NCBI RefSeq assembly: GCF_013362815.1
Contig: NZ_JABFVK010000031.1
Coordinates: 1 to 64,000, forward strand
Source of the DNA: Hamadaea sp.
GTDB lineage: Bacteria; Actinomycetota; Actinomycetes; Mycobacteriales; Micromonosporaceae
Reading direction: 5' to 3'
DNA length: 64,000 nt
The notes under the pieces were generated by a model. The model was not told where the DNA came from and ran no database searches. It saw nothing but the letters and a program-made list of their open reading frames with translations. A program made the translations under genes and the position numbers. Of this stretch, positions 51,047 to 59,457 are shown one piece after another (positions within the stretch are counted from its first letter, which is position 1; every line of letters begins with the position of its first letter).

Positions 51047-52987
51047 TCAGGTACGCGTCTGCTCGTACATGATCAGGAATGCGCCGAGACCGTGGAAGTC
51101 GTTGGTGGCTCGCGTACGCCCGACGTAGTAGGCGTAGTCCCCGACGTTCGTGCCGATGGAGATGTCGGTGAGGTTGGTCCGGCCGTCGGAGCCGAGCGAG
51201 ATCCGGTTCAGGACACCGGTGACGCCCCGGTCGGCATTGCTCTGGTAGGTGGCCGCCACGTATCCGTCCGCCACCGCCTTGTCGATCGTGTACGCGTACA
51301 TCGAGGAGCAGGAGGTCTCGGTCCAGTTGTCGGACCGGGTTCCCTTGTCGACGACCTGGAACCAGCGGCCGCTGGCCGGGTCCTGATAGGTCGCGAAGCC
51401 GCGCACCATGTTCTGCGCGATCGTGATCAGCTGCGCCCGTCGCGGATGGTCCGGGGGAAGGACGTCGAGGATCTGCAAGGTCGCCATACCGAACCAGCCG
51501 ATCGCCCGGCACCAGTACTCCGGGGACAGTCCGGTGACGTTGTCGGACCACGTCTCGTCCCGCGGCTCGTCATAGGCGTGCTTGAGCAGCCCGCTCGGTT
51601 GCTGCAGGTGGCTGGCGTACACGACGATCTGCTTGGTCGCCTCGTCCCAGGCGTACGTGCTGTCGCCGACGACCTTGCCGTACTCGGCCAGGAACGGCAT
51701 CGACATGAACGCGCCGTCGGCCCACAGCTGGCCGGCCCGGCTGTCGCTCGTGGCATGCCAGAACCCGCCGTCACTGGTACGCGGATAGGTGGCGAACCGG
51801 TCGTGGATCTTCTGCGCGGCGATCCGGTACTTGGCCTGCCCGGTCTCCCGGTAGAGGATGAGCAGCACTCGTCCGGGCAGCATGCTGTCGAGGTTGCTGT
51901 AGCTCTGTGAGACGTTGCCGCTGCTGTCGACGAACCGGTCCATCCAGTTCTTGATGTAGTCGAAGTAGCGGCGGTCGCCGGTGCGCAGGTAGACGAGGTA
52001 CTGCCCGTACATGTACAGCCCGACCGGATAACTCCAGCCGCCGATGGTGCCCGGGGTGTATCGGGCCATCGTCGACTCCACCATCGCGACCGCCCAATCC
52101 GTGCCGGACGGTGGACCGGGGTCGCCGCCGACGGTGAGCGAGTCCAGATTCGCCGGTCCGCTCGCGGTGGTGGCCGTGAGGCGTACGACGTTCGTCCCGG
52201 CGTTCAGCGTGGCCTGCACCGTCACCGACTGCCACGCCGACCACGCTCCGGTGGGGCCGAACACCGGCGTGCCGACGATCGTCCCGTTCACGGCCAGGGC
52301 GGCCGGCCGGTTCGTGGTGTTGCCATTGGCGTACCGGACGGTCAGGTTCGTCGGGCCGGCCTGCTGCGCGGTGACGGTCCACTCCACGCCGCTGCCGGTG
52401 ACGTTGTCGCAGTTGGCGAAGCCGGTGCCGGTGTAGCCGGGCCAGTTGCTCTCCACGACACAGCCGACGACGAACGTCGCGTTCTCGGCTTCGAGAACCT
52501 GGGGTGGAGCGGTCGCGTCGACGTCGAGGAAGTCCACGTTGGGCCCGCCGTTGGCGGTCGTTGCCGTCGCCTTGACGAGGTTGCCGCCGGTTGCCAGCGT
52601 CACCGGGATGGTCATCGACTGCCACGCGTCCCAGGAGCCGGTGCCGGGGAACGCGGCGTCGGTGACGATCGGCTGTCCATTGAGGGTGATGGTCATCGGC
52701 CGGTTCGTCGTCGTGCCGTTGGCGTACCGGAGGACGAGTTTGACCGGCGTGGCCGCGGCGGCGTCGACGCTCCACTGCACGGATGAGCCCGTGACGTTGT
52801 CGTAGTTGACGAATCCGGTGCCCGAGTAGCCGAGATGGTTCGCCTCCACGACGCCTTGCGAGATCGTGGCGGCTTCGGCTTCGTACCGAGTCGTGGCCGC
52901 CGACGCGGGTGCGCCGAGCGCGGCGAAGGACGTGGCGACCAGGACGATGCTGACGGACGCCGAGACGAACCGTCTGACGAAACGCAT
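51047..52987 (-). CDS. Secreted GH105 unsaturated-uronyl hydrolase with two CBM35 modules
   Basis: A 646-residue enzyme with a signal peptide (1-31), two N-terminal CBM35-like modules (about 33-157 and 161-285) and a C-terminal GH105 (alpha/alpha)6 barrel (about 290-646). Barrel landmarks are GHATSD-like FWHATSDSRAGQLWADGAF, SMPFLAEYG, EYWCRAIGWFGMATL and NWTETSCSSMYAYTI. GH105 enzymes remove the 4,5-unsaturated uronate from lyase products of rhamnogalacturonan. Most are cytoplasmic, so export with CBM35s is unusual. The first CBM35 closely resembles the last one of the GH28 enzyme. Confidence 0.88.
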   Translation of the reverse strand: MRFVRRFVSASVSIVLVATSFAALGAPASAATTRYEAEAATISQGVVEANHLGYSGTGFVNYDNVTGSSVQWSVDAAAATPVKLVLRYANGTTTNRPMTITLNGQPIVTDAAFPGTGSWDAWQSMTIPVTLATGGNLVKATATTANGGPNVDFLDVDATAPPQVLEAENATFVVGCVVESNWPGYTGTGFANCDNVTGSGVEWTVTAQQAGPTNLTVRYANGNTTNRPAALAVNGTIVGTPVFGPTGAWSAWQSVTVQATLNAGTNVVRLTATTASGPANLDSLTVGGDPGPPSGTDWAVAMVESTMARYTPGTIGGWSYPVGLYMYGQYLVYLRTGDRRYFDYIKNWMDRFVDSSGNVSQSYSNLDSMLPGRVLLILYRETGQAKYRIAAQKIHDRFATYPRTSDGGFWHATSDSRAGQLWADGAFMSMPFLAEYGKVVGDSTYAWDEATKQIVVYASHLQQPSGLLKHAYDEPRDETWSDNVTGLSPEYWCRAIGWFGMATLQILDVLPPDHPRRAQLITIAQNMVRGFATYQDPASGRWFQVVDKGTRSDNWTETSCSSMYAYTIDKAVADGYVAATYQSNADRGVTGVLNRISLGSDGRTNLTDISIGTNVGDYAYYVGRTRATNDFHGLGAFLIMYEQTRT

Positions 52988-53110
52988 GCGGGGTTCCTCT
53001 TCTCGGTTCACATATGTGGACGGATGGCGATGGGTCGATCGTGGCTCACGTGAAGATATCCACGAGATTGAGCGCCGGTCAATATTTGTTAACCAACCTG
53101 CCCATCTAAA

Positions 53111-53127
53111 GATCCAATCAATCTTGG
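53111..53127. promoter_or_regulatory. Candidate operator in the GH105/GH29-like divergent promoter (copy 1)
   Basis: GATCCAATCAATCTTGG lies midway between the divergent GH105 and GH29-like genes. It shares ATCCAAT with the sites at 49972 and 50196 and is the inverted counterpart of the copy at 53178. Confidence 0.5.
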
Positions 53128-53177
53128 GTCTTCCATTGATCTATGCGGCGTACGTATGCTCTCGGCACCTTGCCGCC

Positions 53178-53194
53178 CCATGATTGATCGGATC
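53178..53194. promoter_or_regulatory. Candidate operator in the GH105/GH29-like divergent promoter (copy 2)
   Basis: CCATGATTGATCGGATC is, on the opposite strand, GATCCGATCAATCATGG, differing from copy 1 at two of 17 positions. It ends 19 bases before the GH29-like start codon, next to the GGAGGG ribosome-binding site. Confidence 0.5.
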
Positions 53195-53212
53195 TTTTGA
53201 CGGAGGGTTCCG

Positions 53213-55744
53213 ATGACCCGTCTCCTTGCCCGGCTGTGCGCGGTACTTCTCGTGGCGAGCATGCTCGTCACCGGTGGGACCTCTCCCGCGCAGGCTGATC
53301 TCCAACATCCCCGGCAGGCGTTCCTGCGCGACTCGGTCGGCGGGCTGTTCCTCCACTGGGGAATGCGTACGTCGCCCGGCTACACCAGTTGCAGCAGCTG
53401 GGAAAACGCCGTCGTCAGCGGTGGCTGGGACCCGAACTACTGGGTCGCCGAGGCCAAGAAGCTGCACACGCAGTACCTCGTGCTGGCCACGTTCCACAGC
53501 CGGCTCGGGTATGCCCGGCCCTGGCCGTCGGCGATCCCCGGCAGCTGCCGACTGACCAGCCACGACTTCCTGCGGGATCTCATCGACGCCACCAACGCCG
53601 CCGGGATGAAGACCATCCTCTACATGACCGACGATCCCCAGTGGAACACCGAAGGACTGCCGTCCGGGCAGAGCTGGCTCAACAGCTCGGCGTACTCCGC
53701 GTACAAGGGACACTCCGTCGACCTGACCACCCGGGACGGCTTCGGCGAGTTCAGCTACGACAACTTCTTCGAGGTCATGAACCGCTATCCCGACCTCGGC
53801 GGGTTCTGGATCGACAACGACAACGCGTACTGGGAGAGCCACAACCTCTACGCGCAGGTCTACCAGCAGCGGCCGAACTACACGATCAGCAACAACAACG
53901 AAGACACGCCGATCATGGACATGATCAGCAACGAGCAGAAGACCGGCATGACGCCGAGTTACGACTACCCGCAGGCGGTCTACACGGCCCAGCCCCGGTT
54001 GACCGAGGCGGACTTCAAGCTGCCGACCAGCGGGTCGTGGTGGTACACCGGCACCGACAACTCGGTCGACTACAAGCTCACCCTGGGCCGGCTGATCACC
54101 AACGCCGGATCCTCCATCAAGGCGCTCATGGCCGAGACCGCGATGGTCAACGGGAAGTTCCCAGCCGCCCAAGCCACGTTCAACAACTTCGCCAATACGT
54201 ACCTGAACGGCATCTGGGAGTCGATAGGCGGCACCGAGGGCGGCGGCTACATGTACGGCGGACTGGATCCCGGGTTCTGGAACGACGGCGCGCACGGCGT
54301 GACCACCGTCAGCAAGACCAACCCGGACCTGCACTACATCCACGTCCTGACCGCCCCGACGACGTCGACGCTGCGGCTGCGCGACAACGCGTACAAGATC
54401 GCGCAAGTCACCAATCTGCGTACCGGCGCGCCGATCTCCTTCACGCAGAGCGGCGGCTGGCTCACGCTGACCGGACTGTCCGGGTGGGACCAGTACGACA
54501 CCGTGTTCAAGGTCGTGACGAGCGGCCGGGAAGGCATCATCCCGCCCTCCTCGTACGCGATGAGCGCCTCGTCGTCAGCCTCCGGCCACCCCGCCTCAGC
54601 TGCGGCCGACGGTGATTACCTCACCTACTGGGACAACAACAACGCCGCGACGGTGTCACTGCGCTTCGACCTCGGCACCGCCAAGCCGGTGCAGTACATC
54701 GGGATCAACCAGCGCGAGGACTCCACCGTCTACCCGGCCTCCGGCTCGGCTCGCATCAACGCGTACAAGGTGTACACCTCCAGCGACGGCAGCACCTGGA
54801 CCCAGGTGAAGAGCGGCACCCTGCCGAACGCCCGTGGTGTGCAGATCATCGATCTGACCCGGGTCACGACGAGGCACATCCGGCTGGAGAAGACCAGTAC
54901 GCAGGGCATCGATCGGCTGCGGGTCGACGAAGCCTGGATCGGCTCGGACTACGCCAGCTCCGGCACGGTCGTCGTGCCCGGCCCCGGCCGTCTCGAAGCC
55001 GAGAACCCGCCTGCTGTCTGCGACGGCACGATCGACTCCAACCAGCCACCGTTCTCCGGGACGGGTTTCTGCAACACCGCCAACGCCATCGGTGGCTACG
55101 CCGAGTGGAAGGTGGACGCCCCAGCAGCCGGTCCGTACACGCTCACCTTCGGCTGGGCGAACGGCACCACCGCCGACCGCACCTCGACGGTGACGGTGAA
55201 CGGGGCGACCGTCGCCACTCCGGCGTTCGCTCCGACGGGAGCGTGGACCACCTGGACCACGACCTCCGTCAGCGCGACTCTTGCGGCTGGTGTCAACACG
55301 ATCCGGGTGGCCGGCACCACCTCCGGCGGCGCACCGAACCTCGACTACGTCGACGTCGTCTCCGCCGGTCCCGCCCCGGTGGACTACCAGGCGGAAGACT
55401 GCGTGATCCTGCAGGGCGTCGTCGAGTCCAACTGGACCGGTTACACCGGCGCGGGATTCGTCAACGGCGACAACATCGTGGGCTCCGGCATCGAATGCAC
55501 CGTCACCGGACCGGCCACGACGCTGACCGTGCGGTACGCCAACGGAACGACGACCGACCGCCCGATGACGGTGACCGTCGACGGGATCGCCGGCGCGACG
55601 GTCTCGTTCGCGGGGACGGGCGCGTGGACCACCTGGGCGAGCGGTTCGACGCCGATCTCGCTGAGCGCCGGCAGCCACACGGTCCGGATGACCTCCACCA
55701 CCGCCAACGGGGGACCGAACCTGGACCGGATCTCGATCAGCTGA
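53213..55744 (+). CDS. Secreted GH29-like glycosidase with F5/8-type and two CBM35 modules
   Basis: An 843-residue secreted protein: signal peptide 1-28 and an alpha-L-fucosidase-like catalytic region (about 30-435). It has GGLFLHWGMRTSPGY at the start and a candidate nucleophile Asp201 in GGFWIDNDNAYW. A discoidin/F5-8-type beta-sandwich (about 448-585; SGHPASAAADGDYLTYW, HIRLEKTS) and two CBM35-like modules (592-722 and 723-843) with extra cysteines follow. It may remove fucose or a related sugar from pectin side chains; the low similarity to classical GH29 makes specificity uncertain. GGAGGG precedes the ATG. Confidence 0.75.
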   Translation: MTRLLARLCAVLLVASMLVTGGTSPAQADLQHPRQAFLRDSVGGLFLHWGMRTSPGYTSCSSWENAVVSGGWDPNYWVAEAKKLHTQYLVLATFHSRLGYARPWPSAIPGSCRLTSHDFLRDLIDATNAAGMKTILYMTDDPQWNTEGLPSGQSWLNSSAYSAYKGHSVDLTTRDGFGEFSYDNFFEVMNRYPDLGGFWIDNDNAYWESHNLYAQVYQQRPNYTISNNNEDTPIMDMISNEQKTGMTPSYDYPQAVYTAQPRLTEADFKLPTSGSWWYTGTDNSVDYKLTLGRLITNAGSSIKALMAETAMVNGKFPAAQATFNNFANTYLNGIWESIGGTEGGGYMYGGLDPGFWNDGAHGVTTVSKTNPDLHYIHVLTAPTTSTLRLRDNAYKIAQVTNLRTGAPISFTQSGGWLTLTGLSGWDQYDTVFKVVTSGREGIIPPSSYAMSASSSASGHPASAAADGDYLTYWDNNNAATVSLRFDLGTAKPVQYIGINQREDSTVYPASGSARINAYKVYTSSDGSTWTQVKSGTLPNARGVQIIDLTRVTTRHIRLEKTSTQGIDRLRVDEAWIGSDYASSGTVVVPGPGRLEAENPPAVCDGTIDSNQPPFSGTGFCNTANAIGGYAEWKVDAPAAGPYTLTFGWANGTTADRTSTVTVNGATVATPAFAPTGAWTTWTTTSVSATLAAGVNTIRVAGTTSGGAPNLDYVDVVSAGPAPVDYQAEDCVILQGVVESNWTGYTGAGFVNGDNIVGSGIECTVTGPATTLTVRYANGTTTDRPMTVTVDGIAGATVSFAGTGAWTTWASGSTPISLSAGSHTVRMTSTTANGGPNLDRISIS

Positions 55745-55759
55745 GCCATCCCATCGTGT

Positions 55760-55821
55760 GTTGATCATGAACCTGAGGGCGGCGACACGCCGTCAACGGG
55801 GACCTTGGGTTCATGATCAAC
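55760..55821. repeat. Long inverted repeat between two pectin-locus genes
   Basis: The perfect 14-bp arms GTTGATCATGAACC (55760-55773) and GGTTCATGATCAAC (55808-55821) enclose a smaller CGGCG/CGCCG hairpin. The right arm ends two bases before the ribosome-binding region of the following gene, so it could terminate upstream transcription or limit downstream translation. Confidence 0.75.
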
Positions 55822-55834
55822 CGAAAGGAAAGAC

Positions 55835-57421
55835 ATGCGTAGGAGAACTGTGCTGGTGGCGGGAGCCGCCGCGATAGGCGCAGCCGCGGGCGTTCCAGCG
55901 GTCGCGGGCGTTCCAGCGGGAGCGGTGGCGGGCGCTGCGGAGAGCATCGCTGCGACCTGGCAGCTCCGCTGGGCGCCGGAGGCGAGTACGCACGGGCTCG
56001 CGGCGTTCGAAGGAGTCGAAGACGACCGGGCGAACTCGCATCCGGCCGGTCAGCCGCACATCTACGTCTCCGGCAACGACTACCGCTTCAACATGCACCT
56101 CGTCGACCGCGACACGATGACCGACCGGCAACGGCAAGAGGTCAAGGGCATGGTGTGGGACGGCGCGGATCTCATCCTGGCCAAGGGGGAGACCTGGAAG
56201 CTCGCCCATCGGATGTTCATCCCGGGCTCGCTCAAGGCGACGACGACCTTCACCCACATCATGCAGACCAAGGCGCCGGGCACCGACACCCTGCCCATGA
56301 TCACCATGTCGTTGCGGCGGCACGACGGCGTACAGAAGATCGAGCTCGTCGCCGGGGGAGTCACCGTCGGCCTGACCGACCTGGTTCCACTGCAGAACAA
56401 GTGGATCGACGTCGAGCTGGAGATGACGATCGGCGACAGCGACACCGGCCGCGTCCGTTGGGTGCTGCGCGACGGTGCTACGACCGTGATCGACGTGACC
56501 CGCAGCGGCGTCGACACCTGGCTGCAGGACCGGGTGCGGCCGAAGTGGGGGATCTACCGCTCGCTCGGCGACACCTCCGGCAGTCTCCAGGACTGCTACC
56601 TGCTGATCAACACGATGCGGGCGTACAAGTGGGGCGCGGGCGACCCGCCGCCGGTGGGCACTCGGTACGAGGCGGAGAACGCCGTCATCAGCCAGGGAGT
56701 GGTGGAGAACAACCACACCGGCTACACCGGAACCGGATTCGTCAACCTCGACAACGTCGTCGGCTCCTATCTGCAATGGACGGTCAGCGCACCGACCGCG
56801 AGCGTCGCCACCCTCACCTTCCGGTACGCCAACGGCACGACGGCCAACCGCCCGATGGACGTTACGGTCAACGGTTCGCTGGTCGCCGACGAGCTGGCTT
56901 TCGCACCCACGGTGAACTGGGACGACTGGGACACCCAGACGATCGGCGGAATCCGGTTGCCGGCCGGAAGCAGTGCCGTCCGGGTGACCTCGACGACCGC
57001 GAACGGCGGCCCCAACCTCGACCACCTCGAGGTTCAGGTCGTCCCGCTGACACCGGTGGACTACCAGGCCGAGGACGCCACGATCTCGCAGGGCGTCGTG
57101 GAAAGCGATCACACCGGATTCACCGGGGCCGGCTACGTCAACACCGACAACGTCGCCGGATGCTACGTGCAGTTCGCCGTCACCGGACCCGCGACCACCC
57201 TGGTCGTCCGGTACGCCAACGGCACCACGGCGGACCGGCCGATGACGCTGTCGGCAGACGGCGTGTCCCTCGGCTCGGTCAGCTTCCCGCCGACTGGCGC
57301 GTGGACGACCTGGGCCACCGTCACGAAGACGATCAGCGTCGGCTCGGGCGCGCACTCACTGCGCCTGACGGCGAGCACCGCCAACGGCGGGCCCAACCTC
57401 GACCGGATCACCCTCTCGTAG
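55835..57421 (+). CDS. Secreted lyase-like protein of unknown family with two CBM35 modules
   Basis: A 528-residue protein with a twin-arginine-type lead (MRRRTVLVAGAAAIGAAAG) indicating export. The N-terminal domain (about 40-275) is beta-rich and resembles the jelly-roll fold of polysaccharide lyases. It includes MVWDGADLILAKGETWKLA, TFTHIMQTKAPG, LPMITMSLRRHDG and VRWVLRDGATTVIDVTRSG. Two CBM35-like modules follow (279-407 and 408-528). I cannot assign a lyase family. Given the GH105 gene, which needs unsaturated products, a pectin/rhamnogalacturonan lyase is the natural guess. AAAGGAAAG precedes the ATG. Confidence 0.65.
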   Translation: MRRRTVLVAGAAAIGAAAGVPAVAGVPAGAVAGAAESIAATWQLRWAPEASTHGLAAFEGVEDDRANSHPAGQPHIYVSGNDYRFNMHLVDRDTMTDRQRQEVKGMVWDGADLILAKGETWKLAHRMFIPGSLKATTTFTHIMQTKAPGTDTLPMITMSLRRHDGVQKIELVAGGVTVGLTDLVPLQNKWIDVELEMTIGDSDTGRVRWVLRDGATTVIDVTRSGVDTWLQDRVRPKWGIYRSLGDTSGSLQDCYLLINTMRAYKWGAGDPPPVGTRYEAENAVISQGVVENNHTGYTGTGFVNLDNVVGSYLQWTVSAPTASVATLTFRYANGTTANRPMDVTVNGSLVADELAFAPTVNWDDWDTQTIGGIRLPAGSSAVRVTSTTANGGPNLDHLEVQVVPLTPVDYQAEDATISQGVVESDHTGFTGAGYVNTDNVAGCYVQFAVTGPATTLVVRYANGTTADRPMTLSADGVSLGSVSFPPTGAWTTWATVTKTISVGSGAHSLRLTASTANGGPNLDRITLS

Positions 57422-57430
57422 GAGTGCGTT

Positions 57431-59419
57431 GTGCGTACCAAGAAGATTGCACGGGCCTTGGTCGCAGCGGCCGTGACCGTCGCCGCCACCGTGCTTGTGG
57501 TGATCGGCGGACCGCAACCGGCGACGGCGCTGGAGAACGGCCTGGCGCGGACGCCGCCGATGGGCTTCAACAACTGGAATTCGACCGCGTGCCGCGCCGA
57601 GTTCAACGAGAGCATGGTGCTCGGCATCATGGACATCTTCGTGAATCAGGGCCTGCGCGAGGCTGGATACACCTACGTCAACCTCGACGACTGCTGGGCC
57701 GTGCCCGCGCCGAACTCGCGTGACGCCAATGGGAATCTGATCCCTGACCCGACGCGGTTTCCGCACGGTATCAAGTACCTGGCGGATTACGCGCACGCGC
57801 GCGGGCTCAAACTCGGGATCTACACCAGTGCCGGTACGAAGACCTGCAACACGCTGGGCTTCTCCGGCGGCCTGGGCCATGAGCAGCAGGACGCGGCGAC
57901 CTTCGCCTCCTGGGGCGTGGACTACCTGAAGTACGACAACTGCAACAACCAGGGCGTGGACCCGGTGCAGCGGTACACGACCATGCGCGACGCGTTGCTG
58001 GCGACCGGGCGGCCGATCGTCTATTCGATCTGCGAATGGGGACGTAGCGATCCGAAGGTGTGGACGTGGGGCGCCGACGTCGGCAACCTGTGGCGCACCA
58101 CCGGCGACATCAGCGACAACTGGACCAGCATGATCGGCAAGGCGCAGGCCAACCGAGTGCTGCCACAATACGCCGGGCCCGGCCACTGGAACGATCCCGA
58201 CATGCTGGAGGTCGGCAACGGCGGCATGACCGCGACGGAGTACCGCAGCCACTTCAGCCTGTGGGCGATCATGGCGGCTCCGCTGCTGATCGGCTCCGAC
58301 CTGCGCAAGGCGACGGCCGAAACGTTCGGCATCCTCAAGAACGCCGACGTCATCGCCGTCGACCAGGACCCGCTCGGCCGCCAGGGCACGGTGGTCAGCA
58401 ACGACGGGGCCGGCCACGTCGTCTACGCGCGTACGTTGGCCAACGGCGATCGCGCGGTCGCCCTGTCCAACGAGACGACGACGACCGCGACCATCGCGAC
58501 GTCGGCAGCGGCGATCGGCATCGGTGGCTCGTCCTCCTACACGCTCAAAGATCTGTGGTCGAAGGCGACGTCGACGTCGAGTGGGTCGATCAGCGCGTCG
58601 GTCGGCGCGCACGCCACGACGCTCTACCGCGTTTCGCGGGCCGGGACGACGACCCGATTCGAGGCCGAGAACGCCTCCTACACAAGCGGTTCCACCGTCG
58701 ACGCGAACTGGTCTGGGTACTCCGGAACCGGGTTCGTCAACACGCCCAACAGCGCCGGGAGTTACGTCGAGTTCACCGTGACCGCCGCGCAGGCGGGGCA
58801 GGCCCGGCTCACCTTCGACTACGGCAACGGCTCGACCGCGGACCGCCCCTCGACGCTGACCGTCAACGGCGGCGGCTCGACTTCGCTCGCCTTCCCGGCG
58901 ACCGGCGCCTGGTCGCTGTGGAAGACGCAGGTCGCCACGGTCAGCCTCGCGGCCGGCACCAACACGATCCGGCTCACCGCCACCGGCAGCGGCGGCGTCG
59001 CCAACCTCGACTACCTCGACGTCACCGTCACACCCACCACACCAGTGCAGAACTACGAGGCCGAAGACGCCACGATCGTCCAGGGCGTCGTCGAGTCCAA
59101 CCACACCGGCTACTTCGGCACCGGATTCGTCAACGGCGACAACCTCGCCGGGCCCTATGTCGAGTGGGCCGTCACACCCTCCGCCGCCGGTCCGGGCACT
59201 ATCACCATCCGGTACGCCAACGGCACCGCCGGGACGCGTACGGCGGATGTCCGGGTGAACGGGGCGCTTGTGCAGAACCTGTCGTTCCCCAGTACGGGCA
59301 ACTGGGACACCTGGGCGACGGCGACCTTCACTGCGTCGCTCGTGGGCGGGGCGAACACGGTCCGGGTCACCGCGACCGGGACGGACGGCAATCCCAACCT
59401 CGACCGGCTCTCGATCTGA
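57431..59419 (+). CDS. Secreted GH27 alpha-galactosidase-like enzyme with two CBM35 modules
   Basis: A 662-residue enzyme: signal peptide 1-33, then the GH27 TIM barrel with C-terminal beta-domain (about 35-405) and two CBM35-like modules (411-540 and 541-662). It has TPPMGFNNWN, VNLDDCW, the nucleophile Asp169 in YLKYDNCNN and the acid/base Asp226 in WRTTGDISDNW. GH27 contains alpha-galactosidases and beta-L-arabinopyranosidases, both plausible for pectin side chains. The GTG start lies 9 bases after the previous stop, so both belong to one operon. Confidence 0.9.
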   Translation: MRTKKIARALVAAAVTVAATVLVVIGGPQPATALENGLARTPPMGFNNWNSTACRAEFNESMVLGIMDIFVNQGLREAGYTYVNLDDCWAVPAPNSRDANGNLIPDPTRFPHGIKYLADYAHARGLKLGIYTSAGTKTCNTLGFSGGLGHEQQDAATFASWGVDYLKYDNCNNQGVDPVQRYTTMRDALLATGRPIVYSICEWGRSDPKVWTWGADVGNLWRTTGDISDNWTSMIGKAQANRVLPQYAGPGHWNDPDMLEVGNGGMTATEYRSHFSLWAIMAAPLLIGSDLRKATAETFGILKNADVIAVDQDPLGRQGTVVSNDGAGHVVYARTLANGDRAVALSNETTTTATIATSAAAIGIGGSSSYTLKDLWSKATSTSSGSISASVGAHATTLYRVSRAGTTTRFEAENASYTSGSTVDANWSGYSGTGFVNTPNSAGSYVEFTVTAAQAGQARLTFDYGNGSTADRPSTLTVNGGGSTSLAFPATGAWSLWKTQVATVSLAAGTNTIRLTATGSGGVANLDYLDVTVTPTTPVQNYEAEDATIVQGVVESNHTGYFGTGFVNGDNLAGPYVEWAVTPSAAGPGTITIRYANGTAGTRTADVRVNGALVQNLSFPSTGNWDTWATATFTASLVGGANTVRVTATGTDGNPNLDRLSI

Positions 59420-59457
59420 CCTCCCGAGGAATACCTCCCAAGGAATGAGGTGAACAA

